From NCBI GenBank assembly GCA_016709005.1, contig JADJEU010000020.1, positions 434,001 through 498,000 on the forward strand: a DNA stretch of 64,000 nucleotides, given 5' to 3'. Below the pieces are notes generated by a model. The model was not told where the DNA came from. It made no database searches and saw only the letters and a program-made list of their open reading frames with translations. The stretch's first letter is position 1; each line of letters starts with the position of its first letter. Positions 56,362 through 64,000 of this stretch are shown one piece after another. A program made the position numbers and the translations under genes. The stretch is from Crocinitomicaceae bacterium. GTDB lineage: Bacteria; Bacteroidota; Bacteroidia; Flavobacteriales_D; Crocinitomicaceae.

Positions 56362-57309
56362 TTACAGCAGAATAAATGGATTGCCATGTTTTTCTATGAC
56401 CGGAAGCGGAGGAAAAAGGCAGAAGTTGAACATTAATTCATGCGTACCTTTTCCATACGTGTTTAAAGGGTTGGTCATGATGTCAAATGAATAACCAATT
56501 TTCATCATGTTCTTACTGACTTTGTAGGAAGGTGAAAATGCATAACCTACATTAAGCGCAATGGCATCTTTTAACCGATACGAAAAACCGCCCCACAAAA
56601 AGGAGTAATTGGTCAGCCAAAAATCAACTGAAGCATTAACATCAAAAATCATTGTAGCGCCATCCGACTTGATTAAAACACTTGGCTTTAAGTCGACCTG
56701 CTTTTTATAGGGTAATTTAAAATTATATCCAGCCAAAACATAATAGTGTCTTGCAACAGCATAGTTTATATTTTTCAATGTTGGCGGAGCTACATGCGTT
56801 GTCGAAAGGCCAACATAATATGGATGTGTTGTGCCGTGCCAGTGTAAACCTAAATTTACATCAAAACCGGTTCCTGCAATTGCCAGCGGCAAATTGGGGT
56901 CATCCCAGGTTTGTGGTGGAATCCAATTTGGAGAAAATCCAACATTAATAATTCCTAATCCAATTCCTCCGCTTAGTACTCCAACATTTGTTCTAAAATG
57001 ATAAGCCGCATTTAGTGTTGCCGTGTTGTTGCGCTGAAATCCAATTGCGTCATTGGTCAATGAAATTCCGAGCCCTAAATTTTGTTGTGGAAAATTTCCT
57101 TGCAGATTTAGCAGGGTTGTATTTGGAGCACGTTCAACTCTGTCCCATTGGTTTCTGTAAATAAGAGTCGCACAATACCCGCTGAATCCAGTCGTCGCTG
57201 GATTGTAAGACATTTTATCAAACATGTAATGCGTGAATTGTTTGTCTTGTTGTGCAAATGAAAAGTGAATTGCAAAAAAACAAATCAAAAAAGATAGCCC
57301 TTTATTCAT
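56362..57309 (-). CDS. PorP/SprF family T9SS membrane protein
   Basis: A 315-aa outer membrane protein with a signal peptide (to about HFSFAQ). QDKQFTHYMFDKMSYNPATTG is the family start; the barrel repeats end TYGKGTHELMFNFCLF. It is intact, unlike the first copy near 23.5 kb. PorP/SprF proteins often act with a partner adhesin secreted by T9SS; none is adjacent here. It lies between hutU and the beta-lactamase pair, all with separate promoters. Confidence 0.9.
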   Translation of the reverse strand: MNKGLSFLICFFAIHFSFAQQDKQFTHYMFDKMSYNPATTGFSGYCATLIYRNQWDRVERAPNTTLLNLQGNFPQQNLGLGISLTNDAIGFQRNNTATLNAAYHFRTNVGVLSGGIGLGIINVGFSPNWIPPQTWDDPNLPLAIAGTGFDVNLGLHWHGTTHPYYVGLSTTHVAPPTLKNINYAVARHYYVLAGYNFKLPYKKQVDLKPSVLIKSDGATMIFDVNASVDFWLTNYSFLWGGFSYRLKDAIALNVGYAFSPSYKVSKNMMKIGYSFDIMTNPLNTYGKGTHELMFNFCLFPPLPVIEKHGNPFILL

Positions 57310-57422
57310 AAGTGGTTTTTTTATGTTCTATAGGATATATGTTGTGATTTTTGAAAGGTAACCTTCGGTGTTAAAAATGTTTCTCTGTAGTTCTTCAAGA
57401 ATAAATCTGTTCAATGCGCTGA

Positions 57423-57432
57423 TAGCATGCTA
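57423..57432. promoter_or_regulatory. Palindrome upstream of hutU
   Basis: TAGCATGCTA is a perfect 10-nt palindrome, flanked by GCTG on the left and CAGC on the right. It lies about 75 nt before the -7 box of hutU and could be a regulator site. The rest of the 222-nt gap shows a second small palindrome (57355-57365) and nothing else. Confidence 0.35.
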
Positions 57433-57506
57433 ATGCAGCCTTCAGTAGAACAAAATTTTGGCCTATCCATGTACCCAATAGTCGTAATTCTTTCACCCAA
57501 ATCACT

Positions 57507-57514
57507 TATCTTTG
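57507..57514 (+). promoter_or_regulatory. Putative -7 box for hutU
   Basis: TATCTTTG matches TAnnTTTG, 18 nt before the ATG at 57533. No clear -33 TTG at 19-21 nt. Confidence 0.45.
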
Positions 57515-57532
57515 CCACTCCAGCTTTTCACT

Positions 57533-59533
57533 ATGACCATAGATCAAATCAAACAAGATATCATCAACGGAATTCCAAAAACAATTCCCGCAAAAAAGGA
57601 GTATGAATTAAATATCAATCATGCACCAAAACGCAAAGACATTTTAAGCAAAGAAGAAAAAAAACTGGCGCTCAAAAATGCGTTGCGCTATTTTCCAAAA
57701 GAACAGCACAAAGAATTAGCTGCAGATTTTGCCGAAGAATTAAAAATATACGGTCGCATTTACATGTATCGCTATCGTCCGGATTATAAAATGTACGCTC
57801 GTCCAATTTCAGAATATCCTGGAAAATGTGAGCAGGCCAAGGCCATCATGGTGATGATTCAAAATAATTTGGATTATGCGGTTGCACAACATCCGCATGA
57901 ATTAATTACCTACGGCGGCAACGGTGCTGTTTTTCAAAACTGGGCGCAGTATCGTTTGACCATGCAATATCTTTCAGAGATGACAGATGAACAAACTTTA
58001 GTCATGTACAGCGGTCACCCGATGGGATTATTTCCATCACACAAAGATGCTCCGCGTGTTGTGGTTACAAATGGTATGGTAATTCCAAATTATTCCAAAC
58101 CGGATGATTGGGAAAAAATGAATGCATTGGGAGTAAGTCAGTATGGCCAGATGACCGCCGGATCGTATATGTATATTGGTCCGCAAGGCATAGTGCACGG
58201 AACTACGATTACAGTTTTAAACGCATGTCGTAAAATAAAAGGTGATGGAAAAACCGCCGGTAAACTTTTTGTAACTGCCGGCTTGGGTGGCATGAGCGGT
58301 GCGCAACCAAAGGCTGGAAACATTGCAGGCGTTGTTTCGGTAACGGCAGAAGTGAACCCAAAAGCAACACAAACACGTCACTCACAAGGTTGGGTAGATG
58401 AAGTAATTTCAGATCTGGATGCACTTTGTGCACGAGTGAAAAAAGCAAAAGAGAATAAAGAAATTGTTTCGATTGCTTATCAGGGAAATGTAGTTGATGT
58501 GTGGGAAAAATTTGATCAGGAAAATATTTTTATTGATTTGGGATCTGATCAAACATCATTGCACAATCCATGGGCGGGTGGTTATTATCCGGTTGGATTG
58601 TCATTTGAAGAATCCAATGAAATGATGGCAAAAAATCCTGAAAAATTCAAAGAAAAAATTCAAGAGACATTGCGCAGACATGCAGCCGCCGTGAATAAAC
58701 ACACCGCAAAAGGAACTTACTTTTTTGATTATGGAAATGCATTTTTGTTAGAAGCAAGTCGTGCAGGTGCAGATGTAATGGCAGAAAATAAAATTGATTT
58801 TAAATATCCATCGTACGTGCAAGATATCATGGGACCGATGTGTTTTGATTTTGGATTTGGACCGTTCAGATGGGTATGTGCATCCGGCAAAGCAGAAGAT
58901 TTAAAATTGACAGATGAAATTGCATGTGAAGTTTTAGAAGAGATCCGAAAAAATTCTCCTGCTGAAATTCAACAGCAAATGGCAGACAATATTACCTGGA
59001 TTAAAGGCGCTCAAGAAAATAAATTAGTAGTTGGATCACAAGCGCGCATTTTATATGCAGATGCTGAAGGTCGCATTAAAATTGCAGCAGCATTTAACAA
59101 AGCAATTAAAGAAGGAAAAATTGGTCCTGTAGTTTTAGGAAGAGATCATCACGATGTTTCCGGAACCGATTCACCTTTCAGAGAAACTTCAAATATTTAT
59201 GACGGTTCAAAATACACGGCAGACATGGCCATTCACAATGTGATTGGAGATGGTTTCCGCGGCGCAACTTGGATCTCTATTCACAACGGCGGCGGTGTCG
59301 GTTGGGGTGAAGTCATTAACGGTGGATTTGGAATGTTGTTGGATGGTTCAGACGATTCAGATCGCAGATTAAAAATGATGTTGCATTGGGATGTCAACAA
59401 CGGAATCGCAAGAAGAAGTTGGGCACGAAATGAAGGCGCGATGTTTGCGATTAAGCGCGAAATGGAACGCACTCCGAATTTGAAAGTGACGCTGCCTAAT
59501 TTGGTGGATGATTCGGTTGTGGATTTGTTTTAG
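57533..59533 (+). CDS. hutU: Urocanate hydratase
   Basis: Converts urocanate to imidazolone propionate in histidine degradation, using NAD+. The 666-aa protein (ATG at 57533; a TTG 21 nt earlier is less likely) is of the long Bacteroidota-type form. Conserved blocks include TYGGNGAVFQNWAQYRL, GLGGMSGAQPKA, GPMCFDFGFGPFRWV and HNGGGVGWGEVINGGFG. No other hut genes lie next to it, so the pathway is dispersed. Confidence 0.95.
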   Translation: MTIDQIKQDIINGIPKTIPAKKEYELNINHAPKRKDILSKEEKKLALKNALRYFPKEQHKELAADFAEELKIYGRIYMYRYRPDYKMYARPISEYPGKCEQAKAIMVMIQNNLDYAVAQHPHELITYGGNGAVFQNWAQYRLTMQYLSEMTDEQTLVMYSGHPMGLFPSHKDAPRVVVTNGMVIPNYSKPDDWEKMNALGVSQYGQMTAGSYMYIGPQGIVHGTTITVLNACRKIKGDGKTAGKLFVTAGLGGMSGAQPKAGNIAGVVSVTAEVNPKATQTRHSQGWVDEVISDLDALCARVKKAKENKEIVSIAYQGNVVDVWEKFDQENIFIDLGSDQTSLHNPWAGGYYPVGLSFEESNEMMAKNPEKFKEKIQETLRRHAAAVNKHTAKGTYFFDYGNAFLLEASRAGADVMAENKIDFKYPSYVQDIMGPMCFDFGFGPFRWVCASGKAEDLKLTDEIACEVLEEIRKNSPAEIQQQMADNITWIKGAQENKLVVGSQARILYADAEGRIKIAAAFNKAIKEGKIGPVVLGRDHHDVSGTDSPFRETSNIYDGSKYTADMAIHNVIGDGFRGATWISIHNGGGVGWGEVINGGFGMLLDGSDDSDRRLKMMLHWDVNNGIARRSWARNEGAMFAIKREMERTPNLKVTLPNLVDDSVVDLF

Positions 59534-59616
59534 GTTGAATGTATTACGCGGACTAACTGTTTATTCGATTGATGAAATTCCTTTTATCTTTAACCGAAAT
59601 TCACTTAGCCCGATTT

Positions 59617-60830
59617 ATGAAAACAAAAATTCTTGCTGTAAAATTCCGTTTACCACTTTCGTTTTTTCGAATCTTTACGCACAGACAGTCACAATCCCTG
59701 ATCCGGAATTTGTAATCTATCTACAAGCGAATTATCCAGCTTGTATGACTGGTGACCAACTAGAAACGAGTTGTCCGGATATAATTAACGCAACAGAAAT
59801 TTATCTCCCAAATACTGTGACTGATTTATTTGGAATTCAATTTTTCCTAAATGCCAGCCTCCTTGAAACAAATGGCGCAGTGACAAACATTATAGATTTT
59901 CCTCCAAGTCTGGGAACACTTAACATTGCCAATGCCACGCTGTCTGTTTTACCGGACTTTCCTCCTACACTGATTAACCTTTACGTGGCAAACATGTCTC
60001 AATTAATTAGTCTTCCTGCGTTACCACCAGGAATGGGTAACTTGATCATTAATGACTGCTCCGCGCTAGAGGAAATCCCTGATTTATCCGGAGGAATGAT
60101 CTTTGCAAGTATTATGAATTGCCCACAGATTGATTCAATCCCCGCCTTACCGGCTAATATGACAACTTTTGAAATAAGCAATAGTCCATTGGTAGATGAA
60201 ATACCAAGTCTTCCGCCTAATCTGGGAGAACTATTTGTTGAATTTCTACCCCTGGTTAACAGTATTCCAGATTTACCTCCGTCGCTTTTTGAATTTTGGT
60301 GCGTGTCAAATGACTTGTATACTCTCCCAGATTTTCACGAAGGACTACAGTATGCTGTTTTCTACGGTAATCCAAATCTTAAATGTCTTCCAGTACTCCC
60401 CCAAAGTTTGCTTCCAGATGTGTTTTCGGGAATGGAAATAAATCTTACTCAGACGCAAATAACCTGTTTGCCTAATATACCACCAGCGCTTGATCCAACA
60501 GGGCTTGAAATCTGTTTGGACAATGACCTTATCAACAATCCAAATGCATGTGACGCTTATGCCGGAATGATTGAGATTAATAGTGAAACGATAAGTGTTT
60601 ATCCAAATCCCTCAGAAAGTATTGTCTATTTTGCCTTACCTGAAATCGAGTCTTCAGAAACTATTACGATTGAAATTATTTCTATCACCGGTGAAAAAAT
60701 AATAGAAACAACACAATCCAATCTGGAAATAAATCAAGTTAATCTGCAAGATTTTACTGAAGGTATTTACATTTTAAAAGTTTCGACCGCTGATGCAAAT
60801 TACGTACAGCGCATTTCGAAATGCAATTAA
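59617..60830 (+). CDS. T9SS-secreted leucine-rich repeat protein, frameshifted at the signal peptide
   Basis: About 405 aa if one A is restored to the run at 59640-59643. The ATG at 59617 then reads MKTKILAVK, continuing into IPFTTFVFSNLYAQ, a good signal peptide. The open frame alone extends back into hutU but has no believable start. The body has IpaH/YopM-like LRRs of 20-23 aa with a PP(S/N)L...LPxLP pattern (about eight, from about residue 90 to 300). It ends in a T9SS type A sorting domain (SVYPNPSESIVYFAL ... EGIYILKVSTAD). It is probably a surface or secreted binding protein; no partner is known. Confidence 0.8.
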
Positions 60831-60860
60831 CAAAAGGTTGCGAGACAAGCTCACTGAAAC

Positions 60861-60888
60861 AAAAAACCTCAGCTAGCGGTTTTTTTTT
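60861..60888 (+). terminator. Terminator after the LRR gene
   Basis: AAAAAACC pairs with GGTTTTTT around a 9-nt loop, followed by more T. It lies before the convergent 60904 gene. Confidence 0.5.
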
Positions 60889-60903
60889 CTAAAGATTTAA
60901 AGT

Positions 60904-61314
60904 TTAATACCGCGCTACACGTTTATCCTGCTCCTTCTTGACAAAATCACTCATTGCAATAAAAGGTTCAGTAGGTGTTTTTTTGAGGAATGTTTTTTTC
61001 TCTGCAATCATTACTTTGAATTCGCAGAATGGTTCGCGGTGACATCCTTCAGCATTGTAGATGGTTCCATAAGCTACTTCAGAATTTGATTTATCACTTT
61101 GGTTAAATGAGAAACCACTTGGACAACGGCTATATGATTTTTCAGGATTAAATCCAGTTAATGCACTTAACTCTTTATAAACTACTTTATGCATGTGATT
61201 ATTCAAATTGAATTCAGCATCACTTAATGCCTTTTCAGAATTTGCATAAAACATAAATGAGAACAGGGTGACTACACCCAAACTCAGCACAATCAAACTC
61301 AACGACTTTTTCAT
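60904..61314 (-). CDS. Small exported protein, unknown function
   Basis: About 136 aa from the ATG at 61314, starting with a signal peptide or anchor (MKKSLSLIVLSLGVVTLFSF). The frame open to 61380 overlaps the DUF2306 gene and is not used. Four cysteines (SRCPSGF, EGCHREPFCEF) suggest two disulfides. It probably lies in the periplasm. No family recognised. It is downstream of the DUF2306 gene on the same strand. Confidence 0.6.
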   Translation of the reverse strand: MKKSLSLIVLSLGVVTLFSFMFYANSEKALSDAEFNLNNHMHKVVYKELSALTGFNPEKSYSRCPSGFSFNQSDKSNSEVAYGTIYNAEGCHREPFCEFKVMIAEKKTFLKKTPTEPFIAMSDFVKKEQDKRVARY

Positions 61315-61327
61315 AGCATTCAATTTT

Positions 61328-61999
61328 TTAGTTAGGATTTTGAGCGTAAGCAGCACGTTTGTGCTTTTGTTGAATCGCAAAAATCATGCCCTCTGCAACC
61401 AACAGGTTCAACATCCAGCTCAGCCAGGCTGTTGACACCGTAATTAAATCTTCATTATCTAAAATAAAAAGGGAAAACAATGGCACCAACAATCGCAAGG
61501 TAACCGCTGCAAACGAAAGTGCATAGCTTCGCATCATCCACATTTTATGTTCTTCAATTTTTCGTTGTTTAATTTTTATAACAGCCATTAACGTCGTTAC
61601 AAACCATAGAATGCTCATTATCGAAAAAGCAACAGTTGACCATAAACCTCCTTCAGCATAAAAGGCCATGATGAGTCCGGTAGGTGCCGCCAATAAAAGG
61701 ATTGAATAAGCGTAAATTTTTCCGCCCAGTTTGTGCCAATTGAGAAATTTAGTGCGGAATGATTTCAAAAATTGAAAAGGACCAACTAAAATCACCAGCA
61801 TACCAGAAATAACATGAATGTAAAAAGTGGGGCGCCAGATTGAGTCATTGACAATATCTTGCTTCACCAAAAGAAAATTCACATCTGACTTAAATGAAAG
61901 ATACGATGCCGTGATGACGAATAATATCATCGCAAGCATTGCCATCAGCAACCAGATTGAAAATTGAATTCGTTGAATCATTCTTGCCATTAGATACAA
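61328..61999 (-). CDS. DUF2306 membrane protein
   Basis: A 223-aa membrane protein with about seven hydrophobic segments. FYIHVISGMLVILVGPFQFL and WHKLGGKIYAYS are the DUF2306 hallmarks (conserved histidines, perhaps haem or metal ligands). Function unknown. The true start may be the Met at codon 4 or 7. Confidence 0.8.
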   Translation of the reverse strand: MYLMARMIQRIQFSIWLLMAMLAMILFVITASYLSFKSDVNFLLVKQDIVNDSIWRPTFYIHVISGMLVILVGPFQFLKSFRTKFLNWHKLGGKIYAYSILLLAAPTGLIMAFYAEGGLWSTVAFSIMSILWFVTTLMAVIKIKQRKIEEHKMWMMRSYALSFAAVTLRLLVPLFSLFILDNEDLITVSTAWLSWMLNLLVAEGMIFAIQQKHKRAAYAQNPN

Positions 62000-62069
62000 G
62001 TTAAATCAAAATAGGTTCAGTCAAAAATGGATTAAGATTATTTAACGAACCTATTGACAAGGCTAAGAA

Positions 62070-62105
62070 ACAAAAAAGTCCCGGCTTAGCCGAGACTCTT
62101 TCTTA
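62070..62105 (-). terminator. Terminator after dsbD
   Basis: A hairpin (AGTCCCGGC with GCCGAGACT, three-nt loop) is followed on the minus strand by TTTTTTG. It ends the dsbD transcript. Confidence 0.8.
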
Positions 62106-62123
62106 TCTGCAAGTATTCAATTA

Positions 62124-64000
62124 TTATTTGACGATTTCAAACTCAGGTCTGATTTCTGTAGCTTCTTTCGATGCTTCAAATTGTTTCAATGCATTTTCCA
62201 ACCATCCTTTAAAAACAGCCGGATCATTGTGCGTTTGATAATTTGCTTTACCTGAAATATTATTCTCGTTGTGATCCAGGACAACATACATTGGCTGCGT
62301 TACTTCTTTGTAGCGTGAGATCTGCATGTCCATCCATTTATCTCCAATGGTTTTCATTTTCTTTCCATTTGACATTGGCTTACCAATATCTTCAGCAGGT
62401 AATTCACCTCTGTCATCTACGTAGAGTGACGCAATGATAAATTTATCAGCCATTATTGGAGCGACAGATTCATGTGCCCAAACACTTTCTTCCATACGCC
62501 GGCAATTTACACATGCCCAACCTGTGAAGTCAATCAACAAAGGTTTTCCAACTTCTTTCGCATAAGCAAGAGCTTCGTAATAATCGCGCACCGTATTAAT
62601 TCCATGGCCATGCGGATGCGTTGACGCCGGCCAACCGTCTTCCACTTCGGGTGCTTTACCGTGTATACCATAAGGCGATTCAGCATAAGTCAGCGGTGGT
62701 GGAAATCCTGAAATCCATTTCAAAGGAGCTCCGAATAATCCCGGAATTAAATAGATCACAAAACACACTACAAGCATTCCCAGCATGCCTCTTCCAACTG
62801 AAAGTTTTTTCACCTCATCATCATGTGGCAATTGAATCTTTCCAAATAAATAAATTGCGAGTACCAGAAAAATTCCAATCCACAGTGCCAGGAACATTTC
62901 ACGCTCAAGTAAGTGCCATTGTTTTACCAAGTCTGCATTCGATAAAAATTTCAATGCAAAAGCCAATTCTAAAAGTCCTAAGGTCACTTTCACCGTATTT
63001 AACCAACCACCTGATTGCGGCATTGAGTTTAACCAACCCGGGAAAGCAGCAAATAATCCAAACGGTAAAGCAAGTGCTGTAGAAAATCCTAACATCGCTA
63101 CAATTGGACCAATCAAACCTCCTTGTGCAGATTCCACTAATACACTTCCTACAATTGGACCCGTGCATGAAAATGAAACTAAAGCCAATGTGAAAGCCAT
63201 AAAAAAGATTCCGATTAATCCACCTTTATCAGCTTGCTTATCTGCTTTATTCACCCACGATGAAGGCAGACGAATTTCAAATGCACCTAAAAATGCAAAA
63301 GCAAAAATCACAAACAAGGCAAAAAATGCAATGTTAACCCATGGGTTTGTTGCCATATCATTCAGCGCAGTTGCACCAAATACCGAAGCGACAATCACAC
63401 CTAATAAAACATAAATCAAGACGATTGAAATGGAATAAATACTTGCCTTTTTGATTCCTTCGCTTTTAGTTTTTGACTGCTTCGTAAAGAATGTAACTGT
63501 CATTGGAATCATTGGAAACACACACGGTGTAAAGAGTGCAATGAATCCACCCGCAAATGCAAGAATAAAAATTACCCACAATGATTTCGAACGTGATTCA
63601 TCTTTGTTGTCAATAGATTGATTTAATTCGAAAGTAAGTGGAACGGATTGGATTGTTTTAAAATCATTCTCACAGCCCATCAGAAAAATATCCAGATTAG
63701 CTTGTAGAGAAGGTAAATCAAGTGTGTCCTTTAGCGTAACTTCTTGTTTGATGATTACATTCTTCTTATACCCTTTTGTTTCTCCATATTGCACTGGATT
63801 TGATGCTGTGATCACAAAAGGTTTTGAACTTTCAATTTTTCCGTTTTCAAGAAGTGTAAAAGCAGATTTCAGCCCGTTTGGATTATCAAACGCATACATC
63901 GTAAAAATGGAATCAATCTCCAGCGCAACAGAAAGTGAAAACACTTTTGCATCTACCTTAGTTGCATTAAACACTTTTACTTTAACCGGATCAAAAATTT
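62124..64000 (-). CDS. dsbD: Thiol:disulfide interchange protein DsbD (partial, N-terminus beyond window)
   Basis: DsbD carries electrons from cytoplasmic thioredoxin to periplasmic proteins. The frame stays open to the window end (no stop between 63975 and 64000), so the N-terminus is cut. The visible part has the end of the alpha domain and an eight-segment membrane domain with redox Cys in TPCVFPMIP and SCTGPIVG. The C-terminal thioredoxin-like domain has FTGWACVNCRRMEESVW (CVNC). An internal GTG at 63972 is not a believable start. It is terminated by the hairpin at 62070. Confidence 0.93.
   Translation of the reverse strand, partial: IFDPVKVKVFNATKVDAKVFSLSVALEIDSIFTMYAFDNPNGLKSAFTLLENGKIESSKPFVITASNPVQYGETKGYKKNVIIKQEVTLKDTLDLPSLQANLDIFLMGCENDFKTIQSVPLTFELNQSIDNKDESRSKSLWVIFILAFAGGFIALFTPCVFPMIPMTVTFFTKQSKTKSEGIKKASIYSISIVLIYVLLGVIVASVFGATALNDMATNPWVNIAFFALFVIFAFAFLGAFEIRLPSSWVNKADKQADKGGLIGIFFMAFTLALVSFSCTGPIVGSVLVESAQGGLIGPIVAMLGFSTALALPFGLFAAFPGWLNSMPQSGGWLNTVKVTLGLLELAFALKFLSNADLVKQWHLLEREMFLALWIGIFLVLAIYLFGKIQLPHDDEVKKLSVGRGMLGMLVVCFVIYLIPGLFGAPLKWISGFPPPLTYAESPYGIHGKAPEVEDGWPASTHPHGHGINTVRDYYEALAYAKEVGKPLLIDFTGWACVNCRRMEESVWAHESVAPIMADKFIIASLYVDDRGELPAEDIGKPMSNGKKMKTIGDKWMDMQISRYKEVTQPMYVVLDHNENNISGKANYQTHNDPAVFKGWLENALKQFEASKEATEIRPEFEIVK

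Noticed and set aside
31620..57310. Phage, transposon or defence island
   Set aside because: No integrase, transposase, restriction, toxin-antitoxin or phage structural gene was recognised; most genes are housekeeping or phylum-typical.
62621..63082. 153-aa ORF antisense to dsbD
   Set aside because: It mirrors the membrane domain of dsbD; no signal or motif of its own.
1..64000. tRNA, rRNA or riboswitch
   Set aside because: No cloverleaf, rRNA segment or known riboswitch core was recognised by eye; a covariance-model scan would be needed to exclude small ones.

Overview
The window reads as one chromosomal stretch of a member of the Bacteroidota, most likely the order Flavobacteriales (Crocinitomicaceae/Cryomorphaceae-like; the family is a guess). 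The evidence is AT-rich DNA, TAnnTTTG promoter boxes in place of classical -10 boxes, few Shine-Dalgarno sites, and type IX secretion (T9SS)/gliding genes (porU, porV, gldJ, gldF, gldG, two PorP/SprF-family proteins). It also encodes secreted proteins with T9SS C-terminal sorting domains. No tRNA, rRNA, CRISPR array, integrase or transposase was found.

Layout. 1-9830 (minus strand): a fused str-S10-spc ribosomal operon running rpsL-rpsG-fusA-rpsJ-rplCDWB-rpsS-rplV-rpsC-rplP-rpmC-rpsQ-rplNXE-rpsN-rpsH, without tuf, behind a near-consensus promoter. 10-18.3 kb: a UvrD/PcrA helicase (frameshifted), a large beta-propeller sensor kinase, penicillin-binding protein 1C and ispF. 18.25-26.6 kb: the T9SS core porV, porU, a PorP/SprF gene and gldJ. 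26.7-31.6 kb: a DUF4139 protein, a PlsC-type acyltransferase, a T9SS-secreted protein and a small lipoprotein. 31.7-39 kb: a molybdenum-cofactor region (moaA, moeA, mobA, moaD, moeB) mixed with a PA0069-type radical SAM gene, a TauE/SafE permease and an unknown gene. 39-47.6 kb: a secreted M1 peptidase, an ABC-F ATPase, a DUF4293 protein, gldF and gldG. 47.7-52.1 kb: a TPR-histidine kinase/NarL-type regulator pair, followed by a lipoprotein with a duplicated module and a small outer-membrane-like protein. 52.1-57.3 kb: a TetR regulator with tandem operator-like repeats, a GNAT enzyme, small operons, a class A beta-lactamase coupled to a SecDF-head-like protein, and a second PorP/SprF protein. 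57.5-64 kb: urocanate hydratase, a T9SS-secreted LRR protein, a DUF2306 protein and a truncated dsbD.

Two patterns stand out. First, at least seven single-base indels in A/T homopolymers break otherwise well-conserved genes (uvrD, sprF twice, moaA, moeA twice, an LRR protein). This looks like consensus error more than gene decay. Second, the intergenic DNA at 32.6-36.4 kb and 42.1-42.5 kb carries a set of hairpin elements. Their arms are built from 3-4 copies of a 6-7 nt word spaced 8-13 nt apart. The words differ between elements but the architecture is shared. These are the best candidates here for an incompletely described genomic element. I found no new multi-gene system that I could defend.
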